Shown here piece by piece: positions 8,142 through 15,709 of a DNA stretch of 62,465 bases; position 1 is the stretch's first letter; each line of letters opens with the position of its first letter. Position numbers and translations under genes: made by a program. The stretch spans positions 1 to 62,465 of the forward strand of contig UQQN01000001.1 of NCBI GenBank assembly GCA_900543155.1. The letters run 5' to 3'. The stretch is from an uncultured Prevotella sp. GTDB lineage: Bacteria; Bacteroidota; Bacteroidia; Bacteroidales; Bacteroidaceae. The notes under the pieces were generated by a model. It was not told the DNA's origin. It saw only the letters and a program-made list of their open reading frames with translations, and ran no database searches.

Positions 8142-8735
8142 TTACTGCACGTTTAAAAATTTAAGCAACATATTCACGCTCTCTTCAAGAGGCATTTTTG
8201 AAGTATCAATGCTTAAAGCTGGATGTTTGGGAGCCTCAAAAGGTGCCGAAATACCAGTAAAGTTTTTCACTTCACCACGGCGAGCACGGGCATAAAGACC
8301 TTTTACGTCGCGACGCTCACACTCTTCAATCGGTGTAGAGATGAATATTTCCTTAAAATCGTCCTTACCAATGATGTTTTCTGCCAACTGACGAAGTTCC
8401 TCGGTAGGACTCACAAAGGCTGCTATGGTGATAATACCCGTATCGACAAAGAGTTTTGCCACTTCTGCTACACGACGAATATTTTCGCGACGATCTTCCT
8501 CTGAAAAACCTAAATTGGCATTGATGCCCATACGAATATTGTCGCCATCGAGTATACGACAAAGCAGTCCACGCTTATGCAATTCACGTTCAAGGGCAAT
8601 AGCCACAGTGCTTTTACCACTTCCACTGAGTCCAGTAAACCAAAGCATCACACCACGCTGATGGAGCAAAGCTTCCTTGTCCTGACGCGAAAGCATACGG
8701 TCGAATATAGGGTAGATATTTTCTTGATTACTCAT
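8142..8735 (-). CDS. cysC: Adenylylsulfate kinase
   Basis: 197 residues, typical of CysC, which phosphorylates adenosine 5'-phosphosulfate to PAPS. P-loop GLSGSGKST at about residues 34-42, DGDNIRMGINANLGFSEEDR in the middle (APS kinase signature), and FVSPTEELR. Neither cysD nor cysN nor a PAPS reductase is adjacent, so PAPS may serve sulfation or assimilation encoded elsewhere. The ATG at 8735 lies only about eight bases from a TATCTTTG box (8743-8750 on the minus strand), which suggests a very short or absent leader. The promoter region holds tandem 7-bp repeats. Confidence 0.93.
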   Translation of the reverse strand: MSNQENIYPIFDRMLSRQDKEALLHQRGVMLWFTGLSGSGKSTVAIALERELHKRGLLCRILDGDNIRMGINANLGFSEEDRRENIRRVAEVAKLFVDTGIITIAAFVSPTEELRQLAENIIGKDDFKEIFISTPIEECERRDVKGLYARARRGEVKNFTGISAPFEAPKHPALSIDTSKMPLEESVNMLLKFLNVQ

Positions 8736-8742
8736 AATGCTG

Positions 8743-8750
8743 CAAAGATA
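8743..8750 (-). promoter_or_regulatory. -7 box TATCTTTG of cysC
   Basis: The minus strand reads TATCTTTG, matching the Bacteroidetes TAnnTTTG consensus. There is no good TTTG at the -33 position; that position is occupied by an A9 run (8750-8758) and AAGTATT repeats. The expected start of transcription is within a few bases of the cysC ATG. Confidence 0.6.
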
Positions 8751-8756
8751 AAAAAA

Positions 8757-8784
8757 AAGTATTAAGTATTAAGTATTAAGTATT
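8757..8784. repeat. Four perfect 7-bp tandem repeats (AAGTATT)
   Basis: AAGTATT occurs four times head to tail right after an A9 tract, directly upstream of the cysC -7 box. Two further units stand at 8813-8826 and an inverted, imperfect set at 8871-8900, so that 8771-8790 and 8871-8900 can pair. The segment 8736-8902 contains nothing else recognisable. Confidence 0.85.
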
Positions 8785-8902
8785 ACAAACTATGTGAGAA
8801 GAAGTAAAGAACAAGTATTAAGTATTACAAGCTATTGGAGTCTGCCTTGCACAGTCTACATTATTCAATTGTTTGTAATACTTATTACTTAATACTTATT
8901 TC

Positions 8903-9850
8903 TTATTTCCACCTAATCTTCTTCACAATAAGTTTGCCACGCTTTACCACCTTTACATTGGCTAAAGCCTTGCGCAACTTATTATCTAAAATAATTAGAC
9001 TCACTGAGAATAATATGAGTGCAATGCCTAAACTGATGCGTACAGTCAAAACCTCGCCAAACAACATTATGCCCAAAACGGCTGCAGTAACTGGTTCGAG
9101 TGCCCCCATTATGGCGGTGGGTGTGGAACCTATACACTGTATTGCCATTGCCATAAAGACCAATGAAATGACTGTAGGCACCAAACCTAAGGTCAACGCC
9201 ATGCTCCATTGCATGGGGGTATGGAGCATTTGCAAGGCACCCGTCGGGGTTAGCAAGGCATAAAGCGTGAGACATACCAAACAGGCTGTCATGGCATAAA
9301 AGGTGAGTTTTACGCTCGACATAACGATGCCACTGCGATTGACAATGATAATATACAAGGCGTATGATAAAGCTGAAACCAATATCAACACTATACCCAT
9401 TGTGGCTATGGCACGTCCGCTGTCATCTTTATAAAGCAGGGCGATGCCACCTACCGTAAGCAAGATGGCTGTGATGCTTGGCCACTTGATGCGCTCGTGA
9501 AAAAATAGAGCCATAAGTAAGGCGGTGAATACGGGATAGGCAAACACTAAAGTGGCAGCTACACCTGCCGACATGTAGTGGAAACTCAAGAAATAGGTGA
9601 GCGATGAGACAGCAAACACCACGCCCAATGCACTAAGCACGGTGGCTTCTTTACGCGTAATGGCAAAACTTTTGCGCTGCACCATCATTAACAATGCCAA
9701 CATGATGCTACCAAACAAAAAACGGTAGAACAATACGCTGTTTGAATTATACCCATCTTGATAAAGATATTTGGCGCAAATGGGATTTACGCCATAACTC
9801 ACGGCTGCTATGCATCCGTAAATGTAGCCCTTAGCTTGTGTACTCAACAT
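8903..9850 (-). CDS. EamA/DMT-family transporter
   Basis: About 315 residues from the ATG at 9850 (MLSTQAKGYIYGC). A TTG at 9931 would add 27 residues but lies upstream of the promoter box at 9901-9908, so I reject it. The protein is made of about ten hydrophobic segments in two repeated EamA halves (first half starting AAVSYGVNPICAKYLY, second half around SALSYALYIIIVNRSGI), the drug/metabolite transporter superfamily. Substrate unknown. It ends in a basic tail (KVVKRGKLIVKKIRWK). The likely role is inner-membrane export of a small metabolite. Confidence 0.88.
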   Translation of the reverse strand: MLSTQAKGYIYGCIAAVSYGVNPICAKYLYQDGYNSNSVLFYRFLFGSIMLALLMMVQRKSFAITRKEATVLSALGVVFAVSSLTYFLSFHYMSAGVAATLVFAYPVFTALLMALFFHERIKWPSITAILLTVGGIALLYKDDSGRAIATMGIVLILVSALSYALYIIIVNRSGIVMSSVKLTFYAMTACLVCLTLYALLTPTGALQMLHTPMQWSMALTLGLVPTVISLVFMAMAIQCIGSTPTAIMGALEPVTAAVLGIMLFGEVLTVRISLGIALILFSVSLIILDNKLRKALANVKVVKRGKLIVKKIRWK

Positions 9851-9900
9851 TGTGTGTGTGTCGTAAGTAGGTGTTATTTTAGTATCTTTCTTTTCGACTG

Positions 9901-9932
9901 CAAAGTTAGCAAGCTTTTTACGAATGCCCAAA
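9901..9932 (-). promoter_or_regulatory. Promoter of the EamA transporter
   Basis: Minus strand: TTTG (9929-9932), 20 bases, TAACTTTG (9901-9908). This is close to the Bacteroidetes consensus and leaves a leader of about 45 bases before the ATG at 9850. Confidence 0.7.
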
Positions 9933-10043
9933 AAGAGTGCCTACACTTTGTCTGTTCCCCACCCTACCCTTAGCAAAACAAAATCAAAATGCTTTAGAAA
10001 AACCTTTATTGAAAAAAATCTTCAAAAAAACTTCTCAAAAATT

Positions 10044-10073
10044 TGTCAGTTCAATAAAAAGTAGTACTTTTGC
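10044..10073 (+). promoter_or_regulatory. Promoter of tRNA-Pro
   Basis: TTTG, then 19 bases (starting TCAGTTCAATAA), then TACTTTTG, a full match to the Bacteroidetes TTTG-N19-TAnnTTTG consensus, ending about ten bases before the tRNA. Coordinates are approximate to a few bases. Confidence 0.85.
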
Positions 10074-10083
10074 ACTCGCAATT

Positions 10084-10158
10084 CGGGGTGTAGCTCAGCC
10101 CGGTTAGAGTACGCGTCTGGGGGGCGTGTGGTCGCTGGTTCGAATCCAGTCACCCCGA
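10084..10158 (+). tRNA. tRNA-Pro (GGG)
   Basis: 75 nt with a full cloverleaf: acceptor CGGGGTG / CACCCCG, D-loop AGCCCGGTTAGA, anticodon loop CTGGGGG with anticodon GGG, T-arm CTGGTTCGAATCCAG and discriminator A. CCA is not encoded. It has its own consensus promoter and a terminator right behind it. Confidence 0.95.
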
Positions 10159-10168
10159 CTGAATTGTA

Positions 10169-10204
10169 AAGCAGTTATTCAGCAATGAATAACTGCTTTT
10201 TTTG
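10169..10204 (+). terminator. Terminator of tRNA-Pro
   Basis: AAGCAGTTATTC pairs with GAATAACTGCTT around a six-base loop and is followed by a T-run. Confidence 0.9.
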
Positions 10205-10277
10205 TTTGCACTCGCTTATGGGTAAAGAGGCATAATTCTATGTTTATCTATAAACATATTAGACGTCTCCCAATATA

Positions 10278-11615
10278 TTATGAATTCAACATTTCAAGCC
10301 CCTTTACATACTGCAACAACTTGTCTTGCAAATATGCAGAAATACCATATAAAGGCACATTAGTCATACGCTCTTCTACACGATAGTCACTCATTGAAAA
10401 ACGCAAGCCGTGCATGTTTTCATGTTTTTGCAATACCACCTTTAATGATTTTGCCTGCAAGTTCTCTTCGGCTTTAACTTCAACGGGGAAGACCTCATCA
10501 CCAATTTGAACAACAAAATCGAGTTCAAGTTGACTATTATCCTTACTAAAATAATAGATTGGCATATTACGCAACAAACTCATTTGACAACATACATAGT
10601 TTTCAGTGAAATCACCTTTTGCTGTATTTGCTGAATTAGGTAATAAGAGCATTGCAGGTGGAATTTGACTCATTGCTCCTAACAACCCTACATCTAACAA
10701 GAATAACTTGAACGCTGAAATATCTTCATGTATCTTTAAAGGAACCGATAGCATTTTAGAACGATTCACCTTATACACAAGACCAGCATCAATAAGCCAT
10801 TGTATGGCTAATTCATAATCCTTTGCTCGTGCTCCTTGCTTTACTAATCCATAAATAAACTTACGATTTTCTTTCGCTAATTGTGAAGGTATTGAATTCC
10901 ACACTTGATTAATACGTACAACTTGCTCTGTGGGTGCATGCTTCGAAATATCTCTATCATATGCTAAAAGAATTTCATTTTGAATTTCACGTACTGCTGG
11001 CGCACTATTTGTTTTAACAAATTCCTTTACAGCTTCAGGCATTCCACCAACAAAGTAATATTTGCGTAAAAATTCTGTATAAGCAGTCTTTAATCCACAC
11101 ACCACGTTCCACTGCATGGTATGCAGCAAATCTGCCATTTTCTCTTTTCCACACGCCCAAAGAAATTCCTCAAAACTCATTGGATACATAGTTAGAGTAT
11201 TCACCTTACCCACTGGATATGATTCACCCTGATGTAACGTAATGCCAAGCAAAGACCCCGCTACTGCTACATGATATTGAGACGCATCCTCACAAAAATA
11301 TTTTAGAGCTGAAAGCCCACGCTTCAACTCTTGAATTTCATCCAATATAATAAGAGTCTCACCAGCCTTTACATCCACCCCCGTTAGAGCGCTGATAGCA
11401 AGTACTATACGTTCTATATTATAATCTGGCGCAAACAAATCTTGCACCATTGCATTATTATCACAATTTATGTAAGCTACATTTTTAAATTCACGTTTTC
11501 CAAATTCCTTTAATATGTAGGTTTTACCAATTTGTCTTGCACCTAAAAGGATAAGTGGCTTTCTATCTGCACGATTTTTCCAAGCCACAAGATCCTTCAT
11601 TATTGACCGTTCCAT
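10278..11615 (-). CDS. AAA-family ATPase with DUF4143 C-terminal domain
   Basis: 445 residues. N-terminal AAA_14-type ATPase with Walker A GARQIGKT (about residues 25-32) and Walker B LIILDEIQ. The C-terminal DUF4143 part includes GDFTENYV and the pattern LELDFVVQ ... VFPVEVKA, which has the D...ExK layout of PD-(D/E)XK nucleases. Members of this family are abundant in Bacteroidetes and their function is not established. The gene is visibly more AT-rich than its neighbours and sits just behind a tRNA gene, which hints at horizontal gain. It has a perfect promoter, and three 33-bp-spaced repeats stand immediately upstream of that promoter. The ATG at 11615 fits the promoter (leader about 28 bases). 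Confidence 0.85.
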   Translation of the reverse strand: MERSIMKDLVAWKNRADRKPLILLGARQIGKTYILKEFGKREFKNVAYINCDNNAMVQDLFAPDYNIERIVLAISALTGVDVKAGETLIILDEIQELKRGLSALKYFCEDASQYHVAVAGSLLGITLHQGESYPVGKVNTLTMYPMSFEEFLWACGKEKMADLLHTMQWNVVCGLKTAYTEFLRKYYFVGGMPEAVKEFVKTNSAPAVREIQNEILLAYDRDISKHAPTEQVVRINQVWNSIPSQLAKENRKFIYGLVKQGARAKDYELAIQWLIDAGLVYKVNRSKMLSVPLKIHEDISAFKLFLLDVGLLGAMSQIPPAMLLLPNSANTAKGDFTENYVCCQMSLLRNMPIYYFSKDNSQLELDFVVQIGDEVFPVEVKAEENLQAKSLKVVLQKHENMHGLRFSMSDYRVEERMTNVPLYGISAYLQDKLLQYVKGLEMLNS

Positions 11616-11649
11616 ACGCTATATTTTAGGATTAAATTATTAACTGCTG

Positions 11650-11680
11650 CAAATATAGTGATAATCAAGAAACTAACAAA
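11650..11680 (-). promoter_or_regulatory. Consensus promoter of the DUF4143 ATPase
   Basis: Minus strand: TTTG (11677-11680), exactly 19 bases, TATATTTG (11650-11657). This is a perfect match to the Bacteroidetes consensus. The triple repeat begins eight bases upstream of TTTG. Confidence 0.85.
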
Positions 11681-11687
11681 GTAAATT

Positions 11688-11774
11688 ACACTTTTATGAG
11701 GGACTTTTTACCATATCACTACACTTTTATGAGGGACTTTTTGCTGTGTCACTACACTTTTATGAGGGACTTTT
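11688..11774. repeat. Three direct repeats with exact 33-bp period
   Basis: ACACTTTTATGAGGGACTTT plus one T occurs at 11688-11708, 11721-11741 and 11754-11774, identical in all three. The 12-base spacers differ (TACCATATCACT, TGCTGTGTCACT) except for a shared TCACT before copies 2 and 3. The 33-bp period is about three helical turns and also eleven codons. On the plus strand an ATG in each copy reads MRDFLPYHYTF, MRDFLLCHYTF and MRDF followed by a stop. Confidence 0.95.
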
Positions 11775-11823
11775 GAATACTTTTAATAAAATAGGCAACT
11801 ATTTCTCTACATACACCACAAAA

Positions 11824-11868
11824 GAAAAAAGCACACTCCGTATGTTTTAAAAACATGCGGAATGCGCT
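11824..11868 (-). terminator. Terminator of nifJ
   Basis: GCACACTCCGTATGTTTT pairs with AAAACATGCGGAATGCGC with a few mismatches; on the minus strand the stem is followed by six T. Confidence 0.85.
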
Positions 11869-11921
11869 TTAATGTTATATGTTCAAATCAGACAGTTGTC
11901 TGAGATTTGACATCTTGTGAT

Positions 11922-14900
11922 TTATTCCTGAGGAAGTGACCAATCCTCCTGAGTCTTACGAACGTAAGCGGCATAACGACGTTGAGCAGCACGCTTAGTT
12001 TCATCGTAAAGTTCCTGAGCCTGTTCGGGAAGTGCCTTCTTCAATGAGAGGAAGCGTACTTCGTGATCGAGGTAATCCTGGAACATATCCCAGTTGGGTT
12101 CCTTAGAGTCGAGTGTGAAGGGGTTCTTGCCTTGATCAGCGAGTTCAGGATTGAAACGCCACAAGTGCCAGTAACCACAAGCAACGGCACGAGCTTCCTC
12201 AGCCTGACTACGACCCATACCACCCTTAATCTTCAAACCGTGGTTGATACAAGGAGCATAAGCAATGATGAGTGAAGGACCGTGATAAGCCTCAGCTTCC
12301 TTAATAGCCTTGAGGCATTGTGCTTGATCAGCACCCATAGCTACCTGAGCTACGTAGATGTAGCCATAAGTAGCTTGCATCAAGCCAAGGTCTTTCTTAG
12401 TTACACGCTTACCTGCTGCAGCGAACTGTGCAATAGCACCTACAGGAGTTGCCTTTGAAGCCTGACCACCGGTGTTAGAGTAAACCTCAGTATCGAGTAC
12501 AAGGATGTTCACATCTTCGCCACTTGCGAGTACGTGGTCAAGACCACCGTAACCGATATCGTATGAAGCACCATCACCACCAATAATCCACTGGCTACGC
12601 TTAGTAAGGAAGTGAGTCAATTCTGCAAGTTGCTTGCATGACTCGCAACCCTTCTCAGCACCAGCCTTAATCATAGGCTCGAGCTTCTGAGCAGCAGCAC
12701 GGCTTGCTTCTGCGTCGTTCTGACCAGCAATCCATTCTTGTGCAGCTTCCTTGAATTCTGCGGGAGTTCCTTCGTGAGCAATAGCCTCTTCGAGCACCTT
12801 CTGGATGCGTGCACGCATCTTCTTGTTGGCAAGGATCATACCCATACCAAATTCACAGAAGTCCTCGAACAACGAGTTAGCCCAAGCAGGACCTTCACCC
12901 TTCTCGTTTGTTGTGTAAGGAGTTGAGGGGATAGAACCTGAGTAGATTGAAGAACAACCAGTAGCATTGGCGATCATCTGACGATCACCGAAGAGTTGGC
13001 TAACGAGTTTCACGTAAGGAGTTTCACCACAACCAGAGCAAGCACCTGAGAACTCAAAGAGAGGAGTAGCAAACTGCGAGTTCTTGGGGTTGAGTTTCAC
13101 GTCTACCAAGTTTTGCTTGCTTGTAACGTTCTTTGTGCAGTATTCCCAGTTTTCAGCCTCAGCTTCCTGACCTGCGAGGGGTACCATTTCGAGTGCCTTG
13201 TTACCCTTCAAACCAGGACATACGTCAACGCAGTTACCGCAACCAAGGCAGTCCATTACGTCAACCTGCTGTACGAAGTGCATACCCTTCATTGCTGCGG
13301 GTGCCTTCATCTCAATTGATTCGCCCTTGAAACCAGCGAGTTCTTCGTCGGTAAGAACGAACGGACGGATGGCAGCGTGAGGACATACAAAGTCACACTT
13401 GTTACACTGAATACAGTTTTCCTTGTGCCATACAGGAACGAAGGCTGCTACACCACGCTTTTCGTAAGCGGCTGTACCCTGATGCCAAGTACCATCTTCT
13501 GATACCTTGAAGGCACTAACGGGAAGGAGGTCGCCATTCTGTGCGTTGATAGGACGTACCATTTCTGAGATGAATGCGGGTTCATCACGAACAACCTTCT
13601 CATCTTCGGGGAGGTTAGCCCAAGCGGGATCAACAGCGAGTTGCTTGTATTCGCCACCACGGTCTACAGCCTGGTAGTTCTTATCTACAATATCCTGACC
13701 CTTCTTGCTGTATGACTTCACAATGAACTTCTTCATCTGTTCTACTGCCAAATCTACGGGGATTACGCCAGTAATACGGAAGAAGGCTGACTGCAAGATG
13801 GTGTTGGTGCGGTTGCCAAGACCAATTTCCTGAGCAATCTTAGTGGCGTTGATATAGTAAACTGTGATGTTGTGTTCAGCAAAGTAGCGCTTTACGTTGT
13901 TGGGCAAGTTATTTGCCAACTCGTCGCCTTCCCAAATTGTATTGAGGAGGAAAGTACCGTTATCGCGCAAACCACGGAGCACGTCGTACATGTGCAGATA
14001 AGCCTGAACGTGGCAAGCCACGAAGTTAGGAGTCTTAATCTGATAAGTAGAACGGATGGGGTGATCGCCAAAACGGAGGTGTGAGCAAGTGAAACCACCC
14101 GACTTCTTTGAGTCGTATGAGAAGTATGCCTGGCAATACTTATCGGTGTTGTCACCAATAATCTTAATAGAGTTCTTGTTAGCACCTACAGTACCATCGG
14201 CACCCAAACCATAGAACTTAGCCTCGAAGATGCCTTCGCCACCAAGTGCCATTTCCTTCTCCAAGGGGAGTGAATGGAAGGTTACATCATCAACGATACC
14301 TACAGTGAAGTGATCCTTAGGTTCGGGCAAAGCGAGGTTGTCGTAAACCGAGATGATCATAGTAGGAGTTGTGTCGCAAGAACCAAGACCATAACGACCA
14401 CCTACGATGAGAGGACGATTTTCTACGTCGTAGAATGCATCCTTCACGTCGAGATAGAGAGGTTCGCCGTTTGCACCGGGTTCCTTTGTACGGTCGAGTA
14501 CGGCAATCTTCTTACAAGTCTTAGGCACAGCAGCGAGCAAGTGCTTTACAGAGAAAGGACGATAGAGGTGTACGCTTACCATACCCACCTTTTCGCCCTT
14601 AGCGTTAAGGTAATCGATGGCTTCGCGAGCAGCCTCTGTAACAGAACCCATGCAAATGATTACGCGCTCTGCATCCTCAGCACCATAGTAGCTGAAGAGC
14701 TTGTATTCGCGACCTGTAATCTTGCTGATTTCAGCCATATACTTTTCAACGGCTGCGGGAACTGAATCATAATAGGGGTTGCAAACTTCGCGATGTGCAA
14801 AGAAAGTTTCGGGGTTTTCTGCCATACCACGAGCTACAGGATGCTCAGGAGTGAGGGAACGGTTACGGAACTCTGAAACCTTATCCATCGGAACGAGCGG

Positions 14901-15479
14901 ACGGATATCTTCTTGGTCCATTACCTCAATCTTCTGATATTCGTGTGAAGTACGGAAACCATCGAAGAAGTTGATAAAGGGAACGCGAGTTTCAAGCGCT
15001 GCGAGGTGAGCTACTGCCGAGAGGTCCATAACCTCCTGTACTGAACCTTCGCAAAGCATTGCGAAGCCAGTTTGGCGACAAGCCATTACGTCAGAGTGGT
15101 CACCAAAGATACAAAGTGAGTGAGAAGCCAAGGTACGTGCTGAAACATGGAACACGCAGGGAAGCAATTCACCCGCAATTTTGTACATATTAGGAATCAT
15201 CAGGAGCAAGCCCTGTGAAGCTGTAAAGGTAGTGGTGAGTGCACCTGCCTGCAAAGAACCGTGAACTGCACCTGCAGCACCACCTTCACTCTGCATTTCC
15301 TGTACCTTTACGGTATCACCAAAAAGGTTGATACGGCCCTGAGCAGACCATTCATCAACGTGCTCTGCCATCGGAGATGACGGAGTGATGGGGTAAATGG
15401 CAGCAACCTCTGAGAACATATACGCAATGTGCGCAGCAGCTTGGTTACCGTCACAAGTAATAAATTTCTTGTTTGCCAT
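11922..15479 (-). CDS. nifJ: Pyruvate:ferredoxin (flavodoxin) oxidoreductase
   Basis: 1185 residues, the single-chain form. It converts pyruvate and CoA to acetyl-CoA and CO2, passing electrons to ferredoxin or flavodoxin. In order: pyruvate-binding domain I with YPITPSSPMAEHVDEW near residue 35; transketolase-like domain II; gamma domain; a two-cluster ferredoxin domain with CIQCNKCDFVCP and CLGCGNCVDVCP around residues 690-770; and the TPP-binding domain with GDGASYDIGYGGLDHV and TEVYSNTGGQ. All cluster cysteines are present. It is a central enzyme of anaerobic fermentation. Single gene with its own terminator; I saw no clear promoter in 15480-15709. Confidence 0.97.
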   Translation of the reverse strand: MANKKFITCDGNQAAAHIAYMFSEVAAIYPITPSSPMAEHVDEWSAQGRINLFGDTVKVQEMQSEGGAAGAVHGSLQAGALTTTFTASQGLLLMIPNMYKIAGELLPCVFHVSARTLASHSLCIFGDHSDVMACRQTGFAMLCEGSVQEVMDLSAVAHLAALETRVPFINFFDGFRTSHEYQKIEVMDQEDIRPLVPMDKVSEFRNRSLTPEHPVARGMAENPETFFAHREVCNPYYDSVPAAVEKYMAEISKITGREYKLFSYYGAEDAERVIICMGSVTEAAREAIDYLNAKGEKVGMVSVHLYRPFSVKHLLAAVPKTCKKIAVLDRTKEPGANGEPLYLDVKDAFYDVENRPLIVGGRYGLGSCDTTPTMIISVYDNLALPEPKDHFTVGIVDDVTFHSLPLEKEMALGGEGIFEAKFYGLGADGTVGANKNSIKIIGDNTDKYCQAYFSYDSKKSGGFTCSHLRFGDHPIRSTYQIKTPNFVACHVQAYLHMYDVLRGLRDNGTFLLNTIWEGDELANNLPNNVKRYFAEHNITVYYINATKIAQEIGLGNRTNTILQSAFFRITGVIPVDLAVEQMKKFIVKSYSKKGQDIVDKNYQAVDRGGEYKQLAVDPAWANLPEDEKVVRDEPAFISEMVRPINAQNGDLLPVSAFKVSEDGTWHQGTAAYEKRGVAAFVPVWHKENCIQCNKCDFVCPHAAIRPFVLTDEELAGFKGESIEMKAPAAMKGMHFVQQVDVMDCLGCGNCVDVCPGLKGNKALEMVPLAGQEAEAENWEYCTKNVTSKQNLVDVKLNPKNSQFATPLFEFSGACSGCGETPYVKLVSQLFGDRQMIANATGCSSIYSGSIPSTPYTTNEKGEGPAWANSLFEDFCEFGMGMILANKKMRARIQKVLEEAIAHEGTPAEFKEAAQEWIAGQNDAEASRAAAQKLEPMIKAGAEKGCESCKQLAELTHFLTKRSQWIIGGDGASYDIGYGGLDHVLASGEDVNILVLDTEVYSNTGGQASKATPVGAIAQFAAAGKRVTKKDLGLMQATYGYIYVAQVAMGADQAQCLKAIKEAEAYHGPSLIIAYAPCINHGLKIKGGMGRSQAEEARAVACGYWHLWRFNPELADQGKNPFTLDSKEPNWDMFQDYLDHEVRFLSLKKALPEQAQELYDETKRAAQRRYAAYVRKTQEDWSLPQE

Positions 15480-15709
15480 GAGTTGCGAATTTGCTACACT
15501 ATCATGCTGTTATACAAATTATATGAATGCGTGAATGAGTCGCTACCCAAAAGCAGAACCCGTTCTTTGTCACACAGCCTTTATTTGCATAATAACACCT
15601 TTAGCATAGCTGTATTAAATAGATGTTGTTTGTTATGTTTCTTCAATCTGCACTTCTGCACTTTCGCACATCCGTGCACACCGATCTTTTTGTATTGGAT
15701 ATTTTTATT

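Noticed and set aside
11688..11774. CRISPR-like array of three repeats
   Set aside because: Spacers are only 12 bases, partly alike, and no cas gene is present; the repeat-promoter layout fits an operator or peptide repeat better.
10159..11921. Integrative island with att repeats at tRNA-Pro
   Set aside because: No second copy of the tRNA 3' end and no integrase were seen in the window.
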